From Lentimicrobiaceae bacterium (GTDB taxonomy: Bacteria; Bacteroidota; Bacteroidia; Bacteroidales; F082): a stretch of 64,000 bases of DNA. The position numbers and the translations under genes are program-made. Positions 25,830 through 34,074 of this stretch are shown here, piece after piece. Every line of letters starts with the position of its first letter. The first letter of the stretch is position 1. The DNA lies in NCBI GenBank assembly GCA_015061295.1, contig SUWU01000008.1:1-64000 (forward strand). Reading direction: 5' to 3'. The notes beneath the pieces were generated by a model that was given only the letters and a program-made list of their open reading frames with translations, was not told where the DNA came from and made no database searches.

Positions 25830-26960
25830 ATGAAATTTTCCTTAACCAAAAATGATACTTTGAGCAATGCTCGTGCTGGTGTTTTGACTACTGATCATGG
25901 TCAGATAGAGATTCCTATCTTCATGCCCGTAGGTACTGTGGGCAGTGTTAAGGCTTCTCATGTGAGGGACTTGGAAGAGGAAATAAAGGCTCAGATTATC
26001 TTAGGTAACACATATCACCTGTATCTTCGTCCTGGCTTAGATGTCATCAAGGCTGCTGGCGGTCTGCATAAATTCAATGGATGGAAGCGCCCTATACTGA
26101 CCGACAGCGGGGGATTTCAGGTTTTTTCGTTGACCGACATTAGGAAGATGAAAGAAGAAGGCGTGGTGTTTAAGTCGCATATCGATGGCTCGAAGCATAT
26201 CTTCACTCCAGAGAATGTGATGGATATAGAACGAACTATAGGTGCTGACATTATTATGGCTTTTGACGAATGTACTCCAGGTACAGCCGACTTCCGTTAC
26301 GCTAAAGAGTCGATGGAGAGGACGCATCGCTGGCTCGACCGCTGCTGGAAACGCTTCGACGAGACAGAGCCTATATACGATTATAATCAGTCGTTGTTCC
26401 CTATAGTGCAAGGCTGTGTGTATCCAGAACTGAGGAAACGCTCGGCAGAGTATATCACAAAACATGAAGCCGATGGCTACGCTATAGGAGGTCTCGCTGT
26501 TGGTGAGCCGACGGAACAGATGTATGAGATGATAGAAGTCGTCAATGAGATATTACCTAATGACAAACCTCGATACCTCATGGGCGTGGGGACGCCGGCG
26601 AACTTGTTGGAGGCTATCTCGCGTGGTGTTGATATGTTCGACTGTGTGATGCCGACACGTAATGGACGCAATGGAATGCTCTTTACATCAGAGGGTATTA
26701 TCAATATAAAAAATGAGAAGTGGAAATATGACTTCTCTCCGTTAGATGAGAATGGAACGACATACGTCGATAGAGATTACACAAAGGCTTATCTGCGTCA
26801 TCTTATAATCTCGAAAGAGATATTAGGTCCTATGATAGCTACAGTACATAACCTTGGCTTTTATCTGTGGCTCGTCAAAGAGGCAAGAAAACATATCATT
26901 GAAGGTGACTTTACATCGTGGCGCGATATGATGCTGCCAAAAGTGTCAAGGAGAATATAA
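25830..26960 (+). CDS. tgt: tRNA-guanine transglycosylase (queuosine)
   Basis: 376 residues. Exchanges G34 for preQ1 in GUN anticodons, a step of queuosine synthesis. The key parts are present: FMPVGTVGSVKASH, LGNTYHLYLRPG, the general-acid Asp in LTDSGGFQVFSL, MAFDECTP, GGLAVGEP and the nucleophile Asp in GVDMFDCVMPTRNGRNG. The zinc site is unusual: the expected CxCxxC before KxY-S-x-AY is replaced by NGTTYVDRDYTKAY (about 307-320), though the His of TVHNLGFYL remains. I recall that other Bacteroidota share this. It starts the tgt-lptF/G unit (gap 3 bases). Confidence 0.94.
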   Translation: MKFSLTKNDTLSNARAGVLTTDHGQIEIPIFMPVGTVGSVKASHVRDLEEEIKAQIILGNTYHLYLRPGLDVIKAAGGLHKFNGWKRPILTDSGGFQVFSLTDIRKMKEEGVVFKSHIDGSKHIFTPENVMDIERTIGADIIMAFDECTPGTADFRYAKESMERTHRWLDRCWKRFDETEPIYDYNQSLFPIVQGCVYPELRKRSAEYITKHEADGYAIGGLAVGEPTEQMYEMIEVVNEILPNDKPRYLMGVGTPANLLEAISRGVDMFDCVMPTRNGRNGMLFTSEGIINIKNEKWKYDFSPLDENGTTYVDRDYTKAYLRHLIISKEILGPMIATVHNLGFYLWLVKEARKHIIEGDFTSWRDMMLPKVSRRI

Positions 26961-26963
26961 ACG

Positions 26964-28037
26964 ATGAAGACTTTAGATTGGTATATATTTAAAAAATACA
27001 TAGGCACTTTCTTCTTCTCGATAAGTTTGCTGATACTCATCGTGATAGTCTTCGATGTGTCGGAAAATATCGATAGCTTCATAAAAAACGAGGCATCTTT
27101 TAAAGAAGTGGTGCTTCATTATTATATACCTTTCATACCTTATTTTATCAATCTTTTCATCTATCTCTTTGTCTTCATATCGGTGATATTCTTCACCTCT
27201 AAGATGGCAGGACATACCGAAATCATCGCGATATTGAGTAGCGGAATAAGTTTCAAGAGGTTCTTGCGTCCTTATATCATGGCTGCGATATTGTTGTCTA
27301 TGGTATCTTTCTATCTTGGTAACTTCTTGATTCCTAAGACTGACAGCGTGAGGAGGGAGTTTAAAGATAAATATATCGAAAGGCTGACAAAAAGCTCAGG
27401 ATCTAATATCCATGTGCAGATTGAAAAAGGCGTTTATGTTTATGTAGGTAACTTCGACATCAAAAGGAAGATAGCTTATAAATTCTCTATGGAGAAATTT
27501 GAAGGTAATACCTTGACGTATAAGGTGATGTCTGATAAAGCTGTCTATGATACTATCAACGGCACATGGACATTAGAGACATACGTGGAGCGGTTTATGT
27601 ATCCAGAAGAGACGATGATAAGAGGTAGGAGCAAAGATACTACTATCATGTTGCAGCCTCGTGACCTTTATAACATCAAAGAGGAGTTTGAAGAGATGAA
27701 CCTCTTTGAGATACGTAATCATATCAAGGACTTGGAACTGAAAGGCGCAGATAATACCTTGATGTATAGGATAGAGATGCACAAAAGGATAGCATCGCCT
27801 GTGGCTATCATAATATTGACGGTGATAGGAGCCTCGTTGTCGAGTAGGAAGGTGCGCGGAGGTATGGGACTGCATCTCGGAATAGGAATAGTAATAACAT
27901 TTTCTTATATATTGTTTATGGAGTTCTCACGCGTGTTCGCCTTGTCGGGTATGTTCTCACCCTTCATAGCAGCATGGCTGCCTAACATCATATTCTCAAT
28001 TATAGGAATTTATTTCTTGGTGAAAGCACCGAAATAA
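26964..28037 (+). CDS. LptF/LptG family permease (lipopolysaccharide export)
   Basis: 357 residues. Three N-terminal helices (about 10-33, 54-77, 98-120), a periplasmic beta-jellyroll-like domain (about 125-265), and three C-terminal helices (about 275-295, 304-322, 330-352). The family N-terminus TLDWYIFKKYIGTFFFSIS is clear, as are the first loop AGHTEIIAILSSGISF and the tail GGMGLHLGIGIVITFSYILF. It forms the membrane part of the Lpt complex that extracts LPS and feeds it to LptC/A. Whether it is F or G cannot be fixed by eye. It follows tgt by 3 bases. Confidence 0.88.
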   Translation: MKTLDWYIFKKYIGTFFFSISLLILIVIVFDVSENIDSFIKNEASFKEVVLHYYIPFIPYFINLFIYLFVFISVIFFTSKMAGHTEIIAILSSGISFKRFLRPYIMAAILLSMVSFYLGNFLIPKTDSVRREFKDKYIERLTKSSGSNIHVQIEKGVYVYVGNFDIKRKIAYKFSMEKFEGNTLTYKVMSDKAVYDTINGTWTLETYVERFMYPEETMIRGRSKDTTIMLQPRDLYNIKEEFEEMNLFEIRNHIKDLELKGADNTLMYRIEMHKRIASPVAIIILTVIGASLSSRKVRGGMGLHLGIGIVITFSYILFMEFSRVFALSGMFSPFIAAWLPNIIFSIIGIYFLVKAPK

Positions 28038-28055
28038 CACAAAAATATTTTTATT

Positions 28056-28667
28056 ATGCACATAGCTATTGCTGGAAATATTGGTTCAGGAAAGACAACG
28101 TTAACATCTCTGTTGTCGAAGCATTTTGGTTGGAAACCTCATTATGAGGAGGTTGATAATAATCCTTATCTTAGTAGTTTCTACGATGATATGCAACGTT
28201 GGTCGTTTAATCTACAGATATATTTTTTAAATAGCAGATTTAAACAGATACTTGAGATTCGCAACAGCGGCGAGAATGTGGTTCAAGATAGAACTATCTA
28301 CGAAGACGCTTATATCTTCGCTTCTAACCTATATGATATGGGACTGATGTCGGATCGTGACTATAACAACTATCGTTCTTTGTTCGAGTTAATGACTTCT
28401 TATATGCAGGCTCCCGACCTTCTTATCTACCTTAGAGCAAGTATCCCGACATTGGTGCGACAGATAGCTAAAAGAAATCGTGTCTATGAACAGTCAATAC
28501 GATTGGATTATCTTAAATCGTTGAATGATAAATATGAGACATGGATAGCCAACTACGATAAAGGTAAGGTGTTGATAATTGATAGTGACGATATAGAGTT
28601 AGAAAATCCAGAGGATCTTAGTAAAGTGATAGATAAGATCAATGCTTCTTTGAATGGACTTTTCTAA
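28056..28667 (+). CDS. Deoxynucleoside kinase
   Basis: 203 residues. Matches the dCK/dGK family: P-loop GNIGSGKTTL (about 7-16), acceptor region YEEVDNNPYLSSFYDDMQRWSFNLQIYFL, the ERS-like DRTIYEDAYIFA motif, and a lid with IAKRNRVYEQSIRLDYL. It phosphorylates a deoxynucleoside to its monophosphate in salvage. The substrate (dG, dA or dC) cannot be told from the sequence. It follows the permease by 18 bases and precedes kdsB by 50 bases. Confidence 0.9.
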   Translation: MHIAIAGNIGSGKTTLTSLLSKHFGWKPHYEEVDNNPYLSSFYDDMQRWSFNLQIYFLNSRFKQILEIRNSGENVVQDRTIYEDAYIFASNLYDMGLMSDRDYNNYRSLFELMTSYMQAPDLLIYLRASIPTLVRQIAKRNRVYEQSIRLDYLKSLNDKYETWIANYDKGKVLIIDSDDIELENPEDLSKVIDKINASLNGLF

Positions 28668-28717
28668 TTAGTAATAGATGATCGTGTTTAATCAAGATTT
28701 AAGTATTAAATTGTAAG

Positions 28718-29467
28718 ATGAGAATATTAGGAATAATACCGGCACGTTATGCCTCGACGCGCTTCCCTGGCAAGCCTCTGACAATTATCAAAGGAAAAAC
28801 GATGATACAACGTGTATATGAACAAGCTCTAAAATCTGAATACTTGTCGGATGTTGTCGTTGCAACTGATGACCAACGTATTTATGATGCCGTGGTGGAT
28901 TTTGGCGGAAAAGTGATGATGACATCAACAGAGCATAACAGTGGCACCGACAGATGCTGTGAGATAATTGAAAAGATAGGCGATAGCTACGATGCTGTTG
29001 TTAATATTCAAGGTGATGAGCCTTTTATCAATCCGGAACAGATAAATCAGATAGCAAGACTTATTTCTTCAGAAGGAAGTCAGATAGCTTCTTTATGTAA
29101 GCCTATCAAAGATGAAGGAGAACTGTTTGATAATAACGTGGTGAAAGTCGTTTTTGATATCAAAGGTGATGCATTGTATTTCAGCCGTCATACTATTCCT
29201 TTTTTGAGAAAGGTGGATAAAGATGCGAAGTCGTGGCTTGCAGCAAGAACGTTCTATAAACACATAGGTATCTACTCATATAAAGTCGATGTCTTGAAGA
29301 AAATAGCCTCTCTTGAACAATCGGAATTGGAACTCGCAGAGTGCTTGGAACAGCTTCGATGGATGGAAAATTCCTATACCATAAAGATGGGTGTTACAGA
29401 GTATGAAAGTTATTCGATTGATACTCCACAAGATGTAGAAAAATGTTTAAAATACTTCCAAGATTAG
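28718..29467 (+). CDS. kdsB: 3-deoxy-manno-octulosonate cytidylyltransferase (CMP-Kdo synthetase)
   Basis: 249 residues. Activates Kdo with CTP for lipid A core synthesis, in the cytoplasm. The N-terminal signature IIPARYASTRFPGKPL is followed by VATDDQRIYDAV, STEHNSGTDRCCE and VNIQGDEPFINPEQI. Residue count and motif order are normal. Together with the upstream LptF/G permease it points to an LPS-bearing outer membrane. The stop at 29467 is followed by a short AT-rich gap before the HU-SPOR gene. Confidence 0.95.
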   Translation: MRILGIIPARYASTRFPGKPLTIIKGKTMIQRVYEQALKSEYLSDVVVATDDQRIYDAVVDFGGKVMMTSTEHNSGTDRCCEIIEKIGDSYDAVVNIQGDEPFINPEQINQIARLISSEGSQIASLCKPIKDEGELFDNNVVKVVFDIKGDALYFSRHTIPFLRKVDKDAKSWLAARTFYKHIGIYSYKVDVLKKIASLEQSELELAECLEQLRWMENSYTIKMGVTEYESYSIDTPQDVEKCLKYFQD

Positions 29468-29535
29468 GAAAATATTAAACTATTTTTTTTAACTTCGCAA
29501 TCGAAATCAAAATAAAACTTATAATCTCTATTTGT

Positions 29536-30606
29536 ATGATAATTAAATATTTGACGGAGCTGCTCTACGATAATGAGTGTGTGATTGTTGCAGATTTTGG
29601 CGCTTTTATAACACAAAGACATTCTGCTGTAATAGATTACACAAACAACCGTTTTACACCTCCATACAAAGAGATTATCTTTAATAATAAGTTGGTTGCC
29701 GATGATGGTTTGCTCGTCGATTTCATCTCTAAAAAAGAGAACATAACAAAAGAAGAAGCAACAGAGAAAATATCTAAGTTCGTCAACCAAACGATGGCTG
29801 CCTTGGAAGTAAATTCACAGGTGGAGTTGGAGAATCTGGGTAATATCGTCATCGACTTTAAAGGTGATTATGTCTTTACTATCAATGAGAGACTAAATCT
29901 CTTATCTGACTCTTTCGGAATGGAGTCATTTGAATGTAACGCTATATATCGTACAGAGACATATCACGACCTGAAAGAGAAGATTGCAGTAGAACAAAAA
30001 CAGAAGAATACGGAATATACCGTGGCACTTGAGAGTGTTGAGCCTGCGAAAGAAGAGGTGAAGAAAAGACCAAGCGTGTTTAAGTCTGTGACTTACGTAG
30101 TTGTAGCTTTTATGTTACTTTTTGCAATTAATTGGACTACCGACAGAAGTAACTCCAACTTCGCAAGTTGGAACCCTTTCCTTTATTCGTCGCCTAACGA
30201 GTTCTTCCTCTCTGTTATGAAACCTGCATCATCGGTGATGACGGATAGAACGATGCCAGAGATCGCGATGATGGATGCGATACCTGCTCCTCTGCCTATA
30301 TCGACAGTAGCGCCAGAAACGAGGTTGACAATTACATGTTCAATGCCATCATTTATCTCAACACCGTCTATTGATGCTGCATATTTCATTATAGGAGGCT
30401 CGTTCCAAACAGAAGAAAGTGCAGAAAGATGTCGTAAGAAAATAGAGAGCCAAGGATTTGACGCAGCAGCGATATTAGAGAAAAATACTAAAGGATATTT
30501 CAGAGTATATTACGAATCGTATGTAGATAAACAAGAGGCTATTACACGTCTTGAAGAGATAAGAAGAGACTACAACGAGTCGGCATGGCTTTTATTTCAA
30601 AAATAA
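29536..30606 (+). CDS. HU/CCDC81-like and SPOR domain protein
   Basis: 356 residues. The first 150 match the two prokaryotic CCDC81-like HU domains seen in Bacteroidota: IIKYLTELLYDNECVIVADFGAFI, FNNKLVADDGLLVDFIS, and VNSQVELENLGNIVIDFKGDY. One membrane helix lies at about 180-198 (VTYVVVAFMLLFAINW). A disordered linker then leads to a C-terminal SPOR domain (about 283-356, YFIIGGSFQTEESAERCRKKI) that should bind denuded peptidoglycan at the septum. The topology places HU in the cytoplasm and SPOR in the periplasm, linking DNA or another cytoplasmic partner to the cell wall. This role is inferred. Confidence 0.85.
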   Translation: MIIKYLTELLYDNECVIVADFGAFITQRHSAVIDYTNNRFTPPYKEIIFNNKLVADDGLLVDFISKKENITKEEATEKISKFVNQTMAALEVNSQVELENLGNIVIDFKGDYVFTINERLNLLSDSFGMESFECNAIYRTETYHDLKEKIAVEQKQKNTEYTVALESVEPAKEEVKKRPSVFKSVTYVVVAFMLLFAINWTTDRSNSNFASWNPFLYSSPNEFFLSVMKPASSVMTDRTMPEIAMMDAIPAPLPISTVAPETRLTITCSMPSFISTPSIDAAYFIIGGSFQTEESAERCRKKIESQGFDAAAILEKNTKGYFRVYYESYVDKQEAITRLEEIRRDYNESAWLLFQK

Positions 30607-30612
30607 ATTAAG

Positions 30613-31281
30613 ATGAGCAGCAAGAATAAGTTGGAACGTTTTGCAGAGAATGAGACGTTTGGTAATCTTTTTCAATATTCGTTTGACAGACTTAAAGAAG
30701 AAGGCTTTCCGTTGAAAGGAAAATGGAGACAAGAGTTCTTCAAGAATGATAATCCTATAGTCTTGGAATTGGGCTGTGGCAAAGGCGAATATACAGTAGG
30801 ACTTGCTCGCGAACATAAAGATGTCAACTATATAGGCGTAGATATAAAAGGCGCTCGTATGTGGGTGGGACTCTGCTCTGCTCGTAACGAGGGCTTGACA
30901 AATGTGGCGTTTATTAGAACTCGTATAGAGATGATAGACCACTTCTTCGACAAAGATGAAGTAGATGAGATATGGGTTACCTTCCCCGACCCACAACCAT
31001 CAAAGCCAAGAAAACGTCTCACCTCACCAAACTTCTTAGAACGTTATCGTAAATTCTTGAAAGAAGATGGTGTCGTTAACCTGAAAACCGACAGCGACTT
31101 GATGTATGAGTTTACGGTGGAAACCGCTCAAGAAGCAAAATATCCTATCTATTACAATTACGACAATCTGTATAATAATGATGACGATTTAGAGGTGAAA
31201 AAGATTCGTACCTATTATGAACAGATGTGGCTCGACAAAGGACTCACTATCAAATATATCCGTTTTGGAATTAGAAGTTGA
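30613..31281 (+). CDS. trmB: tRNA (guanine-N7-)-methyltransferase
   Basis: 222 residues. Makes m7G46 in tRNA with SAM. The SAM-binding motif is VLELGCGKGEYTVGLA, then NYIGVDIKGARMW, and the tRNA-binding and catalytic WVTFPDPQPSKPRKRLTSPNFLERY motif, followed by LKTDSDLMYEFT. The start 7 bases after the HU-SPOR stop indicates one transcript. A repeat-filled spacer follows the stop codon. Length and motifs are normal. Confidence 0.94.
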   Translation: MSSKNKLERFAENETFGNLFQYSFDRLKEEGFPLKGKWRQEFFKNDNPIVLELGCGKGEYTVGLAREHKDVNYIGVDIKGARMWVGLCSARNEGLTNVAFIRTRIEMIDHFFDKDEVDEIWVTFPDPQPSKPRKRLTSPNFLERYRKFLKEDGVVNLKTDSDLMYEFTVETAQEAKYPIYYNYDNLYNNDDDLEVKKIRTYYEQMWLDKGLTIKYIRFGIRS

Positions 31282-31400
31282 CAATGACGATGACAATGAC
31301 GATGAACAATGAACAATGACGATGAACAATGAACAATGACGATGACAATGACGATGAATAATGTTGGTGTCATTGATACATCTCTACTTGTTGACTTCTT
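31279..31400. repeat. GACAATGACGAT array and half copy of the palindromic element
   Basis: From the trmB stop: gacaatgacgatgacaatg, then gatgaacaatgaacaatgac units (31281-31357), followed by gtcattgatacatctctac (31367-31385), which matches one end of the 53-bp element. It fills the spacer between the convergent trmB and pcm genes. Confidence 0.8.
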
Positions 31401-31415
31401 GCCTTGTTGCCTCTC

Positions 31416-32090
31416 TTAGTCTTCTCCTAATCCTTTAAGCATAGGGACGAACTTGAAGTCGCCATATTCTTCTCTTAATAAACTGCCGTCTTCTTGTTTG
31501 GTGAGTCTCAACATAGTCTGATGGTCTTCGTTTTCACAAAGTGGTATCACTATCATGCCACCAACTTTCAGCTGTTCTATTAATGTCTGCGGTATCTCAG
31601 GAGCGGCGGCTGTTATCAATATTCTGTCGAAAGGTCCATAAGTTGGCAGCCCTTTGTTACCGTCGCCGAGGAATGTCTTGATGCGAGAGTTTAGTTCCGA
31701 TAGTAAAGCTTTTGTTTTCATGTAGAGCTTACGTTGTCGTTCTATACTGAATACCTTTGCGCCCATCTCTGCAAGCACGCAAGCCTGATAGCCGGAGCCG
31801 GTTCCAATCTCCAAGACCTTCATGTTTTTCTTTATATCTAACAGACTCGACTGAAATGCTACAGTGTAAGGGTGAGAGATGGTCTGTCCAGAACCGATAG
31901 GGAAGGCCTTGTCTTGATAAGCAAACTCTAAAAAAGAAGAGTCTAAGAAGACGTGACGAGGCACATTGTTGATGGCAGTCAATACATTCTCATCTTTAAT
32001 GCCTTTGTTTCTAAGCTCTTCCACCATGATTCTGCGCATACCTTTGTGCCTGTAATTATCTTCTTGCATACTCGTTTTTTTATTTCGCAA
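31416..32090 (-). CDS. pcm: Protein-L-isoaspartate O-methyltransferase
   Basis: 224 residues. Methylates isoaspartyl residues in damaged proteins with SAM, in the cytoplasm. The signature PIGSGQTISHPYTVAFQ is followed by the SAM site VLEIGTGSGYQACVLAEMG, and by GDGNKGLPTYGPFDRILITAAAPEIP (written here in two family blocks) and QLKVGGMIVIP. It is divergent from the oxidoreductase gene with overlapping promoters at 32088-32119. The ATG at 32090 lies almost at the predicted transcription start; the second ATG at residue 8 or the one at 19 may be the real start. Confidence 0.92.
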   Translation of the reverse strand: MRNKKTSMQEDNYRHKGMRRIMVEELRNKGIKDENVLTAINNVPRHVFLDSSFLEFAYQDKAFPIGSGQTISHPYTVAFQSSLLDIKKNMKVLEIGTGSGYQACVLAEMGAKVFSIERQRKLYMKTKALLSELNSRIKTFLGDGNKGLPTYGPFDRILITAAAPEIPQTLIEQLKVGGMIVIPLCENEDHQTMLRLTKQEDGSLLREEYGDFKFVPMLKGLGED

Positions 32091-32095
32091 AGTTA
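32088..32095 (-). promoter_or_regulatory. -7 box for pcm
   Basis: TAACTTTG on the minus strand, with TTTCG 19 bases upstream (32115-32119). Because it touches the ATG at 32090, it favours an internal ATG of pcm. Confidence 0.5.
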
Positions 32096-32106
32096 CGAAA
32101 AAACCT

Positions 32107-32114
32107 TATATTTG
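32107..32114 (+). promoter_or_regulatory. -7 box of the oxidoreductase gene
   Basis: TATATTTG, 15 bases before ATG 32130, with TTTCG about 19 bases upstream (32083-32087). The two divergent promoters overlap, so polymerase binding may be mutually exclusive. Confidence 0.6.
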
Positions 32115-32129
32115 CGAAAATTTATAACG

Positions 32130-33122
32130 ATGTTAAAGATAGGAGTTTTGGGTGCTGGACACCTCGGAAAAATACATATCAATTGTATCAAACAATTACC
32201 TATATATGATTTCATTGGCTTTTATGATCAAGATGAAAATACAGCAAAGAGGGTCTCAGAAGATCTGCAAGTGAGATGCTTTAGCTCTATTGAAGAACTT
32301 ATCGACAAGGTCGATGTCGTCGATATAGTGACGCCAACGGTATGTCATTTTGAATGTGCTTCATTGGCATTGAAGAAAGGTAAACATGTGTTCATTGAGA
32401 AGCCTATAGTGGCGACAGTAGAAGAAGCCAACAACCTGATTAAGTTGGCAGAAGAAGTTAAGGCTAAGGTGCAGGTGGGACATGTGGAGCGTTTCAATCC
32501 TGCTTATATCTCGGCGCGCCCATATATCGACAGACCATTGTTTGTAGAGGCTCATCGCCTCGCTCTCTTTAACCCACGAGGTACCGATGTGCCTGTCGTC
32601 CTCGACCTCATGGTACACGACATCGACATTATCTTGGATATCATAAAATCTCCTATAAAAAATATCAGCGTCAGCGGTGTCTCTATAGTGAGCCCTACAC
32701 CCGACATTACAAATGCTCGCATCGAGTTTGAGAATGGCTCCGTAGCAAACCTAACAGCAAGTCGTATCTCTCTCAAAAATATGAGACGACATCGTATCTT
32801 CCAAAAAGACGCCTACATAACAGTAGATTTCCTTGAGAAGAAGACAGATATTGTGAGGATACATGACGTGAACGGAACACCCGACCCTCTCGCTATGACC
32901 TTAGACCTCGCTGATGGTTCATGTAAACAGATTACCATAGAACAACCAGAGGTGACACCGATAAATGCCATCATGAAAGAGTTGGAGAGTTTTCATAATG
33001 CTATCGTCAACAATACACAGCCTCCTGTCACAATACACGATGGTGTCCAGGCATTGAAAGTGTGTCATATGATACTTGAGGAGATAGAGAGACAACAAAG
33101 TCTTATTCAAAATAATCTCTGA
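32130..33122 (+). CDS. Gfo/Idh/MocA family oxidoreductase
   Basis: 330 residues from ATG 32130; the longer open frame to 31953 crosses the promoter and pcm and is not coding. The N-terminal Rossmann fold starts KIGVLGAGHLGKIHINCI, then VDVVDIVTPTVCHFECA and the EKP motif in HVFIEKPIVATVEEA. The C-terminal domain has QVGHVERFNPAY and VHDIDIILDI, where His and Asp fit the catalytic positions of the family. It uses NAD(P) to oxidise or reduce a sugar or similar substrate. The downstream lipoprotein and sugar transferase suggest an envelope polysaccharide context, but the substrate is unknown. Confidence 0.9.
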   Translation: MLKIGVLGAGHLGKIHINCIKQLPIYDFIGFYDQDENTAKRVSEDLQVRCFSSIEELIDKVDVVDIVTPTVCHFECASLALKKGKHVFIEKPIVATVEEANNLIKLAEEVKAKVQVGHVERFNPAYISARPYIDRPLFVEAHRLALFNPRGTDVPVVLDLMVHDIDIILDIIKSPIKNISVSGVSIVSPTPDITNARIEFENGSVANLTASRISLKNMRRHRIFQKDAYITVDFLEKKTDIVRIHDVNGTPDPLAMTLDLADGSCKQITIEQPEVTPINAIMKELESFHNAIVNNTQPPVTIHDGVQALKVCHMILEEIERQQSLIQNNL

Positions 33123-33168
33123 TATACAATATATGTAAACTATTTTCGTTCCGTAAAAAAAGATAAGT

Positions 33169-34074
33169 ATGAAAAGAAATCATAGCTTTCTCGTTTTTTT
33201 TATGATGACATTCGTTGTCATGACGGCTTTTATGTCATGTAATAAATTCGAGGGCGATCAAGAGATACCAGCATATATACATGTAGATACTTTTATGTTC
33301 ACAACAGACTATGCCTTTGAAGGTGCTGCTTCTCATAAGATTACTGATGTTTGGTTATATATCGATGGTAACCTACAAGGCTGTTATGAGATGCCTGCAA
33401 CAATTCCTGTGTTGAAAAGAGGTGAGCATAGTCTGATGCTGATACCTGGCATTAAACTTAACGGCAATAGTTCTACAAGAACCATAAATCCATTCTATAA
33501 GCCTTATGAGATAGAGTCTTTCAATTTGGAAGAAGGCGTTATTGATACTATCTTACCAACGACACGATATTACAGTAAGGAAGAGTCAACGATAGAATTT
33601 GCTTTCATTGAAGACTTTGAGAGAGGTACTAATTTAGAGAAAACTGATGTCAGCGATACAACAGTAATACTCACTGATAGAGACGCTCCTGATGCTTGGC
33701 AAGATGCTGAAGGTAACTCGCATCACTCTGGTTATGTATGGATTGGTGATACGATAGACTTCTTCTGCATAAAATCGGCTGAAGAGTTTAGTAACCTTCC
33801 GAACCAAGGTGACTATATCTTCCTTGAGATAGATTATAAATGTACCAATATTTTTAAGGTTGGATTGTTGGCAAGGACAGGTGGAATAGAACAGATAGAC
33901 CTTATCTACGTCAATCCTTCTCCTAAATGGAATAAGATTTATGTTAACTTAGGACCTAATATCACAGATTATCAAGAAGCTCAATATTTCGAGTTTTTTA
34001 TAGCAGGTAATCTTGATGGTGCTACAGAAGCAGAATATTATTTCGATAATATAAAACTTGTATATCGTGACTAA
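33169..34074 (+). CDS. Putative lipoprotein of unknown function
   Basis: 301 residues. A lipoprotein signal peptide with lipobox FMSC (Cys24) shows an envelope location. The rest is beta-rich: after the PEGA-like start (ITDVWLYIDGNLQGCYEMP) comes a segment of jelly-roll type (YIFLEIDYKCTNIFKVGLLA, EYYFDNIKLVYRD at the end) that resembles carbohydrate-binding sandwich folds. I do not recognise a named family. It overlaps the sugar transferase gene by a few bases, which suggests co-expression with polysaccharide synthesis. Confidence 0.8.
   Translation: MKRNHSFLVFFMMTFVVMTAFMSCNKFEGDQEIPAYIHVDTFMFTTDYAFEGAASHKITDVWLYIDGNLQGCYEMPATIPVLKRGEHSLMLIPGIKLNGNSSTRTINPFYKPYEIESFNLEEGVIDTILPTTRYYSKEESTIEFAFIEDFERGTNLEKTDVSDTTVILTDRDAPDAWQDAEGNSHHSGYVWIGDTIDFFCIKSAEEFSNLPNQGDYIFLEIDYKCTNIFKVGLLARTGGIEQIDLIYVNPSPKWNKIYVNLGPNITDYQEAQYFEFFIAGNLDGATEAEYYFDNIKLVYRD

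Noticed and set aside
31281-31357. CRISPR-like array
   Set aside because: Units are only 6-12 bases, without spacers of constant length, and no cas genes are present.
31953-32129. 59-residue N-terminal extension of the oxidoreductase
   Set aside because: It crosses the divergent promoters and the pcm start; the Rossmann motif begins right after ATG 32130.
34058-34066. TTG start for the sugar transferase
   Set aside because: Possible, but GTG at 34067 gives less overlap with the lipoprotein gene; neither is certain.
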